Assembly: GCF_900103455.1 (NCBI RefSeq)
Contig: NZ_FNHI01000001.1
Span: 434,001 to 498,000, forward strand
Length of the DNA: 64,000 bases
Source: Streptomyces wuyuanensis
Lineage (GTDB): Bacteria; Actinomycetota; Actinomycetes; Streptomycetales; Streptomycetaceae
Direction of reading: 5' to 3'
Positions 24,618-33,510 of this stretch are shown piece by piece; the first letter of the stretch is position 1, and the number at the start of each line of letters is the position of its first letter. The notes beneath the pieces are model-generated. The model made no database searches and had not been told where the DNA came from. It worked only from the letters and a program-made list of their open reading frames with translations. The translations under genes were made by a program, and so were the position numbers.

Positions 24618-26294
24618 TCAGCGGCGTCCGCCCGGGAAGGGCTGCTCCTTCGCCGTGTGCGGACGGCGCCGCCGGATACGGGCCGCGAGCAGCGCCACGT
24701 CGTCCTCCGCTTCCTCGGCGTCCAGCTCCCGGACCACCGCGTCCGCCATCTCGTCCACGGTGGCCGTGCACGGCAGCCGCACCCGGACCAGCCTCCGCAG
24801 CGAGTCGTCGATGTCCTCCCCGCGCCGCTCGACCAGGCCGTCGGTGTACAGCAGCAGCGTGTCCTGAGGCGTCAGGGACCGGGTGACGAGCTCGTAGCCG
24901 CCCACGCCGGTGCCGAGCGGGGGCCCGGCCGGTACGTCCACGAGTTCGGCGTGCCCGTCGGCGGTGAACACCACCGGCGGCAGGTGCCCGGCACTCGCGA
25001 ACGAGCCGAGCCCGCGCGCCGGGTCGACCCGGACGAGCAGACACGTCGCCGGCCGGGCCATCGTCTCGGAGACGGCGATGTCCAGCTGCCGCAGCACCCG
25101 GTGCGGCGGCAGATCGGCGGCGGCGACATCGCGCAGCATCGACCGGTACGTGTTCATCTCGACGGCCGCCTCCGCGCCGTGCCCCATCACGTCGCCCATG
25201 ACGAGCAGCGTGCGGCCGTAGTGGAGCCGCACCGTCTCGAACCAGTCGCCGCCGACGATGTCGCTGCTGCCGGCCGGCAGATAACGGGTCGCGAGGCGCA
25301 GGTTGGGGTGCGGCTTGCCGGGCTCGGTCAGCAGTGCGCGCTGGAGCTCCACCGACCTGCCCCGCTCGGCGGCGAACTCCCTGGCGTGCGCGACGCCGAC
25401 GCCCGCGCGCCGCGCCGCGTGCCGGGCGACGGTGATGTCGTGCCCGGTGAACGCCGCTCCGGCACGGGCCAGCAGCGCCAACCCCGTGATCGGCCCGCCC
25501 GGTCCGCCGCCGTCCGGCGGCGCGGTCAGCGGGACGGCGAGCAGGGCGGTCCGCGCGCGGGCGTCGTACTCGGCCGCCGGCAGACCGGACCCGACGGCCC
25601 GCTCGGCGGCGGACCGGGCCCGCGGCCGGAGCCGTTCACCGTCGGCGAGCAGTTCCACGGCCCCGGTCCCGGCGGCGCGGCGCAGCATCGCCGCAGAGGG
25701 CCGTCGCGGCGGCGGCGCTCCGCTCTTCGCCGGCGGCGGGAGCAGCTCGACCACGGCGGCGTCCGCGATCCACGAGCCCAGGAACTCCGCCAGTTCGCCG
25801 CAGGTGCCGGCCTCGTCGAGGGAGGTGCCGATCCGCTCGACGGCCTCGTCCGCCGCGGCGAGCCGTGCGTCGGCCACGGCGAGTTCCTCCTCGGGCCGGG
25901 CCGCCGGGTTCTCGACCACGACGCACATCACTCCGGTGACGGCGCCCTCGTGCTCCAGCCGGATGCAGGTCGTGTGGAAGCGCCCGCCGGGACCGGACAC
26001 CCGGGTGCGGGGTACGCCGTCGGCGAGCACCTCGGCAGGCAGACCGGTGAGGGCGCCGAAGTACTGCTCCGCGGTGGGACAGGGGCGCCGGCCGGCCAGA
26101 CCGGCCTCGGACTCGCCGGTGATCCGGCAGAAGGCGGGGTTGGCGAAGCGGTAGCGCAGGTCCGTGTCCAGCACCCCGACCCCGGCCGCGCTGCCCCACA
26201 GCTCGTCACCCGCGGGCCGGCCGCCCGGTTCGCCGGCGCCGGCCGTGGGGAGTCCGTGACGGCCCTGGAGCCAGTCCCGAGGGCCGGTAGCCAC
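24618..26294 (-). CDS. PAS-GAF-SpoIIE/PPM serine phosphatase
   Basis: A 558-residue protein. A PAS domain (about 30-130) has GVGVLDTDLRYRFANPAFCRITG. A GAF-like region (about 150-310) follows. The SpoIIE/PPM catalytic domain (about 335-545) has DIVGGDWFET, VMGDVMGHGAEAA, SAGHLPPVVF, LLYTDGLVERRG and a closing EDDVALLAARI. All acidic metal ligands expected for an active phosphatase are present. The GTG at 26294 has AGGAGG 8 bases upstream. It is convergent with the previous phosphatase gene and lies upstream of nothing in its direction, so it is probably monocistronic. Confidence 0.87.
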   Translation of the reverse strand: MATGPRDWLQGRHGLPTAGAGEPGGRPAGDELWGSAAGVGVLDTDLRYRFANPAFCRITGESEAGLAGRRPCPTAEQYFGALTGLPAEVLADGVPRTRVSGPGGRFHTTCIRLEHEGAVTGVMCVVVENPAARPEEELAVADARLAAADEAVERIGTSLDEAGTCGELAEFLGSWIADAAVVELLPPPAKSGAPPPRRPSAAMLRRAAGTGAVELLADGERLRPRARSAAERAVGSGLPAAEYDARARTALLAVPLTAPPDGGGPGGPITGLALLARAGAAFTGHDITVARHAARRAGVGVAHAREFAAERGRSVELQRALLTEPGKPHPNLRLATRYLPAGSSDIVGGDWFETVRLHYGRTLLVMGDVMGHGAEAAVEMNTYRSMLRDVAAADLPPHRVLRQLDIAVSETMARPATCLLVRVDPARGLGSFASAGHLPPVVFTADGHAELVDVPAGPPLGTGVGGYELVTRSLTPQDTLLLYTDGLVERRGEDIDDSLRRLVRVRLPCTATVDEMADAVVRELDAEEAEDDVALLAARIRRRRPHTAKEQPFPGGRR

Positions 26295-26405
26295 ACGCTC
26301 ACCTCCTGCGGGGCGGTGACCCCAGCTTCCTCCACCGCCTCCGCGCTCGCATCAGCTGGCGGGGACCCCGGCGCGGGCCCGTGGGCGCCGGACCGTGCGG
26401 CGGGC

Positions 26406-27578
26406 CTACCCGCCCGGCCCCGGGCGGGCGGAGGCGCCGTCCGCGCCCCGGCACGACGGCTCCCCGCCGTCCAGGGACAGCGCGAGGACGGCCCGGTCGT
26501 CGTTGTCGGACCGGGCCGACCAGCGCTCGGCGTCGGTCCGCACGAACGACACCACCGCCTCGGGGTCCGGCGCACGCACACCGGCGAAGTGCTCGGTGAG
26601 CCGCTCCAGGACCGGGTAGAACACGCCGCTCGCGTCCCGTGCCTCGCTCACCCCGTCCGTGATCACGACGAGCACCTCTCCGCGGCCCAGCTGATGCACC
26701 GTCGTGTCGTCACCGTCCGCCGTCAGCCCGCCCAGACCCAGCGGCAGCCCGGGGGCGGTGACCAGACGCCGTGCCCCCTGCGGCCCCACGACCAGCGGTG
26801 ACGGATGCCCCCGGTCGACGATCCGCACCTCGCCGCCGCCCGGCGGGAACTCCAGCACCAGCGCCGTCACGAACAGTTCCGGGTCGCCCTCGTCGCCGGC
26901 CGGGCTGTTGCGGGCGATGCTGAGCTCCAGCCGCTCCGCCAGGCTGCTCAGGCTCTGCCACTCGTGGGCCGACACCCGGAAACTGCCCAGCACGGCCGCG
27001 ACCGTCTGGACCGCGTCCAGTCCCTTGCCCCGGACGTCGCCGATGATCGCCCGCACGCCGAAGGGCGTCTCGCACACGTCGTACAGGTCCCCGCCGACGA
27101 GCGTGCCGCCCTCCCCGGCCTCGTAGAACCCGGCGGCGTGCACCGGGCCGAGCCGGGGCGGAACGGGCCTCAGCAGCGTCCGCTGCATGGCCTCCGCGAC
27201 CGAATGGGCCCGGATCAGGTGCTGCCGGGTCCGCTCCCGCTGCCAGGCCAGCGCGACGCTGGCGATGCCGATGAGCAGCGTGGCGGCGTAGACGGCCACA
27301 TGGTGCTGCTCGTCGAAGTGGCCGGGCCGGCGGGCGGCCATCCACATCTGCAGGCCGAGGCAGACCACGGCCGACAGCGCCGTGCCCCGCGGTCCGCGCG
27401 TCGCCGCTGCCAGCGGAGGTACGGCGATGAGCATGAAGCTCACCGGTTCCCGGCCCCTGACGATCACCTCGGCGAGCACGTCGACGGCCACCGCGGCCAG
27501 CGGCAGCCACCACACCCACGCGCGGCGTGGGGACGGGGGCCGCAGCGCGGCGCGGAGGTCCCGGCGGGACACGGGCAC
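26406..27578 (-). CDS. Membrane-bound SpoIIE/PPM serine phosphatase
   Basis: A 390-residue protein with an N-terminal membrane region of three to four helices (VWWLPLAAVAVDVLAEVIV, SFMLIAVPPLAAAT, VYAATLLIGIASVALAW). A short signalling helix and a SpoIIE/PPM domain (about 150-370) follow, with GTLVGGDLYDV, IIGDVRGKGLDAVQT, DRGHPSPLVV, VVITDGVSEARD and DNDDRAVLAL. This is the small membrane-anchored type of PPM phosphatase frequent in Streptomyces. The start is GTG 27578 (GTG 27572 possible). It begins 6 bases after the FUSC gene stop on the same strand, suggesting one operon. Confidence 0.87.
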   Translation of the reverse strand: MPVSRRDLRAALRPPSPRRAWVWWLPLAAVAVDVLAEVIVRGREPVSFMLIAVPPLAAATRGPRGTALSAVVCLGLQMWMAARRPGHFDEQHHVAVYAATLLIGIASVALAWQRERTRQHLIRAHSVAEAMQRTLLRPVPPRLGPVHAAGFYEAGEGGTLVGGDLYDVCETPFGVRAIIGDVRGKGLDAVQTVAAVLGSFRVSAHEWQSLSSLAERLELSIARNSPAGDEGDPELFVTALVLEFPPGGGEVRIVDRGHPSPLVVGPQGARRLVTAPGLPLGLGGLTADGDDTTVHQLGRGEVLVVITDGVSEARDASGVFYPVLERLTEHFAGVRAPDPEAVVSFVRTDAERWSARSDNDDRAVLALSLDGGEPSCRGADGASARPGPGG

Positions 27579-27583
27579 GCGCC

Positions 27584-29818
27584 CTACCTTCCGCGCTCGC
27601 CGGGACCGGCCGCGGCGCCCGCCGCACCGGCCGCCGCCGTGCCGCGCGCCGCCCGGCGGACCTCACCGGGCAGCTCGGCCTCGATCCGGGCGAGCTGGGC
27701 GCCGAGGCTGCGCAACCACACGTCGAGGTCGACCAGCGCGGGCAGCGGCGGCCCGGGCGGCCCGGGGGGTGCGGCCGGCGCGCCGTCGGGCGGGGGCCGC
27801 TCGCCGGTGCAGAGCGCCGCAAGCCGGTCGGTGGTCCGCGCCAGCGCCCGGGCGCCGGCCTGTGCCCGGTCGGCGGCGTCCGGTGGCAGGGGGTTCGCGG
27901 GCAGGTCGAAACGGGGCAGCCACTGTGCGCCGAGCAGGATCTGGTTCGCCGCGATCAGCACACCGTGCCAGTCGGCGTGGACGGGCGCGCTGCCCGCCGG
28001 TTCGCTGCGGAACTGGTCGTACGCGGACTCGGCGAGCCGCAGCCGGTGCAGAGCGGGGAGTGTCGGCGGGGGAGGGGCCGAGCCCGGCGGCGCGGCCGTC
28101 AGGACCGCGACGGTACCCCTGATCAGCGGCCCGCACTCCTGCAGCAGCCCCGCCATGGTCCTGCGCACCTCCCTGCGCGCGCCGGCGGGCCAGGCGAGCA
28201 TCGCGCACAGCAGACCGATCGCGCTCCCGGTCACCACGTCCACGATCCGCGCCTCCGCCAGCCGCCAGGACACCGGTGCGATCTGGGCGAACGCGGTGGC
28301 CACCACCAGCGTGAACAGCCCCTGCGCCCAGGCGATGCCGAGCAGCGGCCCCAGCGCGAAGGCGATCAGCATGCCCGGCGCGAGGATCGCGGCGTACGCC
28401 TCGGTGTGCTGACCGAGTCCGATGAGGAGGGCGCCCGCCGCGACGGCGCCGACGAGGTTGCCGGCGACCGCCTTGCGGATGGCCTCCCAGGTCTGTCCGA
28501 AGGTGGTCCGGCTCAGCGTCAGGACGGCCAGCAGCACCCAGAAGCCGTGGGTCAGGTCCAGCGAACCCGCGACGAACCGGGCTGCCGCGAGGGCCAGCGC
28601 GATACGCACGGCGTTCTGGAACTGCACCGAGCGGAGCGTCATGTTGCCGGTGACCCGGCGCAGCCACAGCTGCGGGGTGGAGGCCTCGGTGTACCAGAAC
28701 AGCTCGCGCGGCTCGATCGGCGGGGTGCGCCGCCCGTCGAGGCCGACCCGTACGGAGATCTCCAGGATCCGCACCGACTCGGCGACGGCCAGCAGCGCGG
28801 CCTGCCGGCGCAGCACCGGTACCGGGGGCACCTCGGCCGCGGGCCCGGTCACCTGCCGCACGCGCATCTGCTGGAAGGCGTCGATGGCCTCGTCCATCCG
28901 CTGCGGGGCGGGGGCGGGGCGGCCCGCCCGCAGGGCGGCGGCGGTCTCGTCGCACAGGGAGGCCACCTGCGGCAGCAGCGAACCGGACGCCGTGTCGGCA
29001 GGGTTTCCGCCGAGCGGACCGGCTCCCGTGCCGACACCGCCGACACGGTCGCCGGGGGGTGCGCAGGCCCCGGCGCCGTCCCGGACGAGCCGGCGCAGTT
29101 CGCCCGTCTCGGTCTGGTGGGCGAGCTGTTCCAGCAGCCGGCGGGCGGCGGACCCCGCCTGGGAGAGTCCGCGCGCCGCACGGCCCGGGCCCGCCGGACG
29201 CTCCGCGGGCGGGATCCTGGACAGCCGCAGTCGCGAGCCGGCGGCCCGCAGGGCCTCGGGGGAGAGGCTGGTGCGCCCGGCGATGGTGTCGCCGGCCGTG
29301 GCCACGGCCTCCGCGAGGGTCGCCCGGTAGGTGGGGCCGGGCGGCTGCGGCAGCAGGAACAGCTCGCACAGCGCCAGCACCACCACCCCGAAGGTGAGCC
29401 CGGCCAGCCGCAGCCACAGGGTCTCGGGCTCGTACGGAGGGAAACAGGCCAGGATGTAGAAGAGCTGGAGTCCCGGTGCCGCCCCGGCCGGCCGCGGCCC
29501 GCCGATCGCCCCGAAGGCGAGCAGGAAGCCCACGACGAGCATGCCGAGCACGGCCGTCCAGGTCTCCACCGCCAGCACGGTCCCCAGCGCCACCAGCACC
29601 AGACCCACCGGCAGGGCCTTCATCATCACCTCGGCCCGCTGCCGCCCGGACCCGGGGATCGAGGACAGCAGCCCGAGGGCGATCGGCGCGAACAGCGCGT
29701 ACAGCGCCAGCACCGGGTCGTGGAGCCCGTAGAGGAAGGGGTAGAAGCCGGCGGACGCGGCGAGGGACACCCGCAGCGACCGGCGCAGGATCTCCGTCCG
29801 CTCCGCCCCGCTCTTCAC
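27584..29818 (-). CDS. FUSC-family aromatic-acid exporter-like membrane protein
   Basis: A 744-residue protein with two blocks of about six membrane helices. The first spans about residues 15-160 and the second about 400-530 (FQNAVRIALALAAARFVAGSLDLTHGFWVLLAVLTLSRTTFGQTWEAI). A long soluble helical region separates them, and a helical tail follows. This duplicated arrangement is that of the FUSC family (fusaric acid resistance, YccS/AaeB-like), thought to export aromatic acids; the actual substrate is unknown. The GTG at 29818 has GGAGGGAC just upstream and overlaps the stop of a small reading frame by GTGA. It is followed closely by a membrane phosphatase gene. Confidence 0.82.
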   Translation of the reverse strand: MKSGAERTEILRRSLRVSLAASAGFYPFLYGLHDPVLALYALFAPIALGLLSSIPGSGRQRAEVMMKALPVGLVLVALGTVLAVETWTAVLGMLVVGFLLAFGAIGGPRPAGAAPGLQLFYILACFPPYEPETLWLRLAGLTFGVVVLALCELFLLPQPPGPTYRATLAEAVATAGDTIAGRTSLSPEALRAAGSRLRLSRIPPAERPAGPGRAARGLSQAGSAARRLLEQLAHQTETGELRRLVRDGAGACAPPGDRVGGVGTGAGPLGGNPADTASGSLLPQVASLCDETAAALRAGRPAPAPQRMDEAIDAFQQMRVRQVTGPAAEVPPVPVLRRQAALLAVAESVRILEISVRVGLDGRRTPPIEPRELFWYTEASTPQLWLRRVTGNMTLRSVQFQNAVRIALALAAARFVAGSLDLTHGFWVLLAVLTLSRTTFGQTWEAIRKAVAGNLVGAVAAGALLIGLGQHTEAYAAILAPGMLIAFALGPLLGIAWAQGLFTLVVATAFAQIAPVSWRLAEARIVDVVTGSAIGLLCAMLAWPAGARREVRRTMAGLLQECGPLIRGTVAVLTAAPPGSAPPPPTLPALHRLRLAESAYDQFRSEPAGSAPVHADWHGVLIAANQILLGAQWLPRFDLPANPLPPDAADRAQAGARALARTTDRLAALCTGERPPPDGAPAAPPGPPGPPLPALVDLDVWLRSLGAQLARIEAELPGEVRRAARGTAAAGAAGAAAGPGERGR

Positions 29819-30030
29819 GGCGTCCCTCCGCCGCGCTTCGCGCCCGAGGCGGGCGGGGGAACCGTCCCGGGGGCCCCGGGCCGGTGGTGTACGGCGATGA
29901 CGGCCACGGACGCCGCCGGGACCGCAGCAGCCGCGTTCGGCGCGGAGAAGCCGGGCCGGACGCGGAACCGGGCGACCGCGACCGAGACGAAGGCCCCCGT
30001 CCGCGCGGCCGGCGAAGACTCAGCGCGCAT
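29815..30030 (-). CDS. Possible small leader gene before the FUSC gene
   Basis: A 71-codon reading frame from ATG 30030 with GAGAGGA 9 bases upstream. It ends with a GTGA overlap on the FUSC start. The product (MRAESSPAARTGAFVSVAVARFRVRPGF start, weakly hydrophobic middle VPAASVAVIAV, basic tail) matches nothing I recognise. The coupling overlap and ribosome site argue for a real small gene, but composition alone could also open such a frame by chance. Confidence 0.3.
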   Translation of the reverse strand: MRAESSPAARTGAFVSVAVARFRVRPGFSAPNAAAAVPAASVAVIAVHHRPGAPGTVPPPASGAKRGGGTP

Positions 30031-30261
30031 GAGCACGTTCCTCTCGGGCCGACGCCGCCGCGGCGTCGTGGGCGGGCCGGACTGCGACCCGCTGCCCATT
30101 GTCGGCCGACCCCCAACGGACCGCAGCCCGGCCGAGCTGTTCGGACCGCAGCCCGACAGCCCCGTTCGGACCGCCGTCCGGCCGTCCCCGATCGCGGCGG
30201 GCCCCGCGCCGGGGTCAGGATGGCAGGAACCACACGGGGGCGGAGGCGGGAGGATCGTACG

Positions 30262-31179
30262 GTGCAGTCACTGCTGCTGCCGGTGGGCTTCGCCCTCGCC
30301 TCGGCGCTCAGCAACGCCATCGCCACCGTGCTGCAGCGCCAGGAGGCCCTCAAGGTGCCGAGCTCCAGCGGCTTCCGCCCGGGGCTGATGCTCGATCTGC
30401 TGCGCCGCCCCCTCTGGCTGGCCGGAATCGCCGCCGTCCTCGTGGCGGGGGTGTGCCAGGCGCTGGCGCTGAACACCGGACCCCTGGCGATCGTCCAGCC
30501 GCTGTTCGTCCTCGAACTGCCGCTCGCCCTGATCGTCGCCTCGATCGTGATGCACCGGCACCTGCCCCCGGCCGGCTGGGGAGCCGTGGCCCTCGTCGTG
30601 GTGGGCCTCGGCATCGCGCTGGCGGCGGCGTCCCCCACCGGCAACCGCACCCAGGTGCCCCTCGACCGCTGGCTGCCCGCGCTCGCCCTCTGCGGAGGAG
30701 CGGTGGCCGCCCTCGCGGTCGTGGCCCTGCGGCGGCCCACGGGGCGGACCCGCGCAGCCCTGCTGGGCACGGCGACCGCCATCAGCTACGCCCTCACCGC
30801 GGCGCTCATGAAGTCGGCGACCCACATCCTCGAGGACGAGGGAGCCGCGGCCTTCTTCACCTCCTGGGAGGTGTACGCCTTCGCGGTCACCGGCGGAACC
30901 GCGCTGTTCCTGCTGGAGAACGCCCTCCAGGCGGGCCCGCTGGTCGCCTCCCAGCCCGCACTGACCCTGGGCGACGCGACCCTGAGCCTGCTCCTCGGCG
31001 TCACCCTCTACGAGGAGCACGTGCGCACCGGCTGGTGGCTGATTCCGGAGCTGCTGGGGCTCGGGCTGATCACCGCCGGCGTCTTCGCCCTCGCCCGGAT
31101 CCCCCTCGCGGAGACGCTCGTGGCCGCGGAGGAGACCTCCGGGGCGGCCCCGCCCCAGGCCGGACAGACCCTGCCCTGA
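30262..31179 (+). CDS. DMT/EamA-type membrane transporter
   Basis: A 305-residue protein with about nine to ten membrane helices. It starts at GTG 30262 with GGAGG 8 bases ahead. Features include ALSNAIATVLQRQEALKVPSS in the first helix region, the NTGPLAIVQPLFVLELPLALI segment and an internal repeat in the second half (SQPALTLGDATLSLLLGVTLYEEHVRTGWWLIPELLGLGLITAGVF). This is the drug/metabolite transporter pattern seen in Streptomyces 'DMT family transporter' and magnesium-transporter NIPA-like proteins. Substrate cannot be inferred. It is transcribed away from the FUSC gene and is probably monocistronic. Confidence 0.8.
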   Translation: MQSLLLPVGFALASALSNAIATVLQRQEALKVPSSSGFRPGLMLDLLRRPLWLAGIAAVLVAGVCQALALNTGPLAIVQPLFVLELPLALIVASIVMHRHLPPAGWGAVALVVVGLGIALAAASPTGNRTQVPLDRWLPALALCGGAVAALAVVALRRPTGRTRAALLGTATAISYALTAALMKSATHILEDEGAAAFFTSWEVYAFAVTGGTALFLLENALQAGPLVASQPALTLGDATLSLLLGVTLYEEHVRTGWWLIPELLGLGLITAGVFALARIPLAETLVAAEETSGAAPPQAGQTLP

Positions 31180-31362
31180 ACCGGCCGCCGGGGGAGCACC
31201 GGCCGGTCGGCCGAGGAAACGCGAGCCGACCCGCCCGGGAATCGCCGCCCGGCCGCCGGGCAATCGCGAATGGGTCCGCCAGGGGATTGAGGGAATCGGC
31301 CAAAAAGCGTTTCATTGCAGGTGAAAGGGGCCGAATTGACGCTTCCGAAGGAGGCGGCCCGC

Positions 31363-31842
31363 ATGACCACACACCAACCGAGCATCGAGCAGCACCCCGA
31401 CCTCGCCGAGATGCGCGCGCGGTTCGAACGCGCCACCGCATCGCCTCGGGGCCAGGTGACAGAAACGCTGGCCCTCCTCACGGGCCTCTATCTCGCGGCT
31501 TCGCCGTGGATCGTCGGCTTCAACGGTCTCACCACCCTGGCCGTGACCAACCTGATCTGCGGCGTCGCCTTCGCCCTGTGCCTGGGCGGTTTCGGCTCGG
31601 CCTACGAGCGGACCCACGCCATGGCCTGGTGCGCCATCGTGATCGGCGCATTCACGATCTTCTCCCCGTGGATCGTCGCCGGGAACGTCGCCGTCACCGG
31701 CAGTGTCGTCAGCAACGTCATCGTCGGCATCGTGGCGCTCTGCCTCGGTGTCGCCATGGCCGCCATGAGCGACCGCCCCACCGCGCTGCGCTCCGCAGGG
31801 GCGTCCGGAGGCCGGAGCCGCGACCTCGGTCCCCTGAGCTGA
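31363..31842 (+). CDS. SPW-repeat membrane protein
   Basis: A 159-residue protein with four membrane helices arranged as two repeats. Each repeat carries the SPW signature: ASPWIVGFNG near residue 46 and FSPWIVAGN near residue 102. Family function is unknown; SPW proteins are small inner-membrane proteins found in actinomycetes and some proteobacteria. The ATG at 31363 follows GAAGGAGG by 8 bases, better than an in-frame ATG 48 bases upstream. A near-perfect hairpin follows the gene. Confidence 0.85.
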   Translation: MTTHQPSIEQHPDLAEMRARFERATASPRGQVTETLALLTGLYLAASPWIVGFNGLTTLAVTNLICGVAFALCLGGFGSAYERTHAMAWCAIVIGAFTIFSPWIVAGNVAVTGSVVSNVIVGIVALCLGVAMAAMSDRPTALRSAGASGGRSRDLGPLS

Positions 31843-31860
31843 CGCACCCGTCACCCCGCA

Positions 31861-31893
31861 GGCCCCGGCCGCCCGGAACAGGGCGCCGGGGCC
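31861..31893. terminator. Terminator hairpin after the SPW-repeat gene
   Basis: GGCCCCGG (31861-31868) pairs with CCGGGGCC (31886-31893), with an inner GCCC/GGGC extension, 19 bases past the stop codon. It is GC-rich without a U-tract, as is usual in Streptomyces. Confidence 0.65.
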
Positions 31894-31999
31894 TTCCGGT
31901 CGTCCGAGCCGGGGGCCTTCCGGTTGTACGAAGAGTCTCGCGGGCGACCACGCATCGTGAGCTATGTTGAGCGGGAGCGGGACGAGAGGGAGGCACACG

Positions 32000-32920
32000 G
32001 TGCCATCAGGGCAGCGGGCGCGCGCACAGGCGTCTGCGATCACGCCGGGAAGACAGACTCCGGACGCGGAGCCGGCTCCTGTGGAGAGGGTCCGTGCGCT
32101 GTTCGGCGGACACCGGCTCTCGCCCGGGCAGCGGCGTATCGCGCAGTACATCACGGACAACCTCACCGAGGCGGCTTTTCTGTCGATCACCGATCTCGCG
32201 GACCGCGTGGGCGTCAGCCAGCCGTCGGTGACGCGTTTCGCGTCCTCGGTGGGCTTCAGCGGCTACCCGGCGCTGCGTGAGGCGCTGCAGCCCATCGCGC
32301 TCAGCGCGGTCGCCGGTTCCCCGGAGACGGGCGAGAGCGGGCGCAACGAGCTGCAGACCGCGGTCGACGCGGAGATCGCGAATCTGGAGAGCCTGCGCCG
32401 CAGGTTCGCCGACACCGGCCAGGTGCTCGAGGTCGGTCGTGAGCTGGCCCGGTCGGTGCCGCTGACGATCCTCGGGCTGCGCATCTCCACCTCGCTCGCC
32501 GAGTACTTCGCCTACGCCGCCCGGCGGATCCACCCGGACGTCCGGCTGGTATCGCGCGGCGGAAGCGTGGCGTACGACGCGCTGCTGCAGTCGCGCGAGG
32601 CCGGCGGGACCTGGGTGCTGGCCTTCGCGATGCCCCGGCACGCCAAGGAGACCCTGGCGGCGGTGCGCGCCGCCCGCCGCACGGGCCTGCGGACCGCGCT
32701 GATCACGGATCTCACCCTGGGCCCGCTCGTGGACGAGGTCGACGTCGCCCTCACCGCGGGAACCGGCTCGCGACTGGTCTTCGACTCCTACTCCGCGCCC
32801 GGTGTGCTGTCGGCGGCGATCCTCCAGGCGATGGCGGACGCGGACCCCGAACGCACACAGCGGCGGCTGGAGCAGTACGAGCACGCCGCCGAACAGCACG
32901 ACTTCTTCCTCGAGGACTGA
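32000..32920 (+). CDS. MurR/RpiR-family transcriptional regulator with SIS domain
   Basis: A 306-residue regulator. The N-terminal HTH_6 domain (about 30-105) has LSPGQRRIAQYITDN and ITDLADRVGVSQPSVTRFASSVGFSGYPALREAL. The C-terminal SIS sugar-phosphate-binding domain (about 130-270) has LGLRISTSLAEYFAYAARRI and LAFAMPRHAKETLAAVRAARRTGLRTALITD. RpiR regulators sense phosphosugars. The GTG at 32000 has GGGAGG 6 bases upstream and is preferred to an upstream ATG at 31964. No sugar gene is adjacent, so its target is unclear; an unusual AT-rich block with inverted repeats lies just past its 3' end. Confidence 0.82.
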   Translation: MPSGQRARAQASAITPGRQTPDAEPAPVERVRALFGGHRLSPGQRRIAQYITDNLTEAAFLSITDLADRVGVSQPSVTRFASSVGFSGYPALREALQPIALSAVAGSPETGESGRNELQTAVDAEIANLESLRRRFADTGQVLEVGRELARSVPLTILGLRISTSLAEYFAYAARRIHPDVRLVSRGGSVAYDALLQSREAGGTWVLAFAMPRHAKETLAAVRAARRTGLRTALITDLTLGPLVDEVDVALTAGTGSRLVFDSYSAPGVLSAAILQAMADADPERTQRRLEQYEHAAEQHDFFLED

Positions 32921-32966
32921 CCGCGACGCCCCCCACCCCTCCCCCCGGCGGGAGAAAAGGGGGACT

Positions 32967-33029
32967 TTCATGCCCAGAAGCGCATGAATTTTTTCATGCT
33001 CTTGCTTACTTGGCGGTAAATATATTTAC
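32967..33029. promoter_or_regulatory. AT-rich regulatory island with inverted repeats
   Basis: This short island is strikingly AT-rich for the genome. TTCATGC occurs at 32967 and 32993, and its complement GCATGAA at 32982, giving three half-sites in alternating orientation; GCATGAA-4-TTCATGC forms a perfect repeat at 32982-32999. The perfect 14-base palindrome GTAAATATATTTAC follows at 33016-33029. It looks like a promoter or operator, yet the flanking genes converge on it. The pieces are seen; the function is inference. Confidence 0.5.
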
Positions 33030-33110
33030 TTCGTGTGGCACTGCGGACGACACTCCTCCTCGTCGGCCCCACGGTGTTCTGTTCGGGCAATCCGCTCCCC
33101 TCGGATGCCC

Positions 33111-33148
33111 CCGGCGGCTCCGGTCAACCCCTGGGCCGGAGCCGCCGG
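33111..33148. terminator. Perfect 13-pair hairpin downstream of the AT-rich island
   Basis: CCGGCGGCTCCGG (33111-33123) and CCGGAGCCGCCGG (33136-33148) form a perfect stem around a 12-base loop. It is 82 bases beyond the AT-rich palindrome and 190 bases past the RpiR gene. It could end the RpiR transcript or a short RNA of roughly 100 bases started in the island. Confidence 0.55.
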
Positions 33149-33449
33149 TCAACAGCCTCACGAAACCGGCGGTCGCACGGTCCGGCGGTACTCCGGCGGA
33201 CGGCCCCGCCGCACGCGGGCGGTGCGTCCGCCGTACATCGGCAGGCGGCCCCGCCGTACACGCGAAGGGCCCGCGCACACCGGACGGCTCGCAACGGTCT
33301 CGCCGTCGCCGGCCGGCTCCGGGAGCCGAGCGTCAACGGCCCCACGGGACAGACTGATCCGGCAGCCGGTTCGCCCTGACCTCCGGGCGGGCACGGGTGC
33401 GGCACCAACTGCCGTTACGCCGTCACGGAGCCGGGTCCGTGCGAAGGGC
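33149..33449. other. 300-base GC-rich gap without a recognised gene
   Basis: The stretch between two strong hairpins has no convincing coding pattern on either strand. It holds several loosely repeated GC-rich words (GGCGGCCCCGCCG-like) but no clear tandem repeat. Confidence 0.4.
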
Positions 33450-33480
33450 CCGTGCGGACACCTCTCCGGTGTCCGCACGG
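33450..33480. terminator. Perfect 13-pair terminator hairpin after the sortase gene
   Basis: CCGTGCGGACACC (33450-33462) and GGTGTCCGCACGG (33468-33480) form a perfect stem with a TCTCC loop. It begins 30 bases past the stop of the minus-strand sortase gene and could also stop plus-strand transcription. Confidence 0.75.
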
Positions 33481-33510
33481 CCCCGCCCTCCCCTGATCGC
33501 GCCCGGCGGC

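Noticed and set aside
33010..33357. 115-codon frame (MAVNIFTSCGTADD start) following the AT-rich island
   Set aside because: No ribosome site, no biased third positions and it runs through the perfect hairpin at 33111-33148; a non-coding transcript is more likely.
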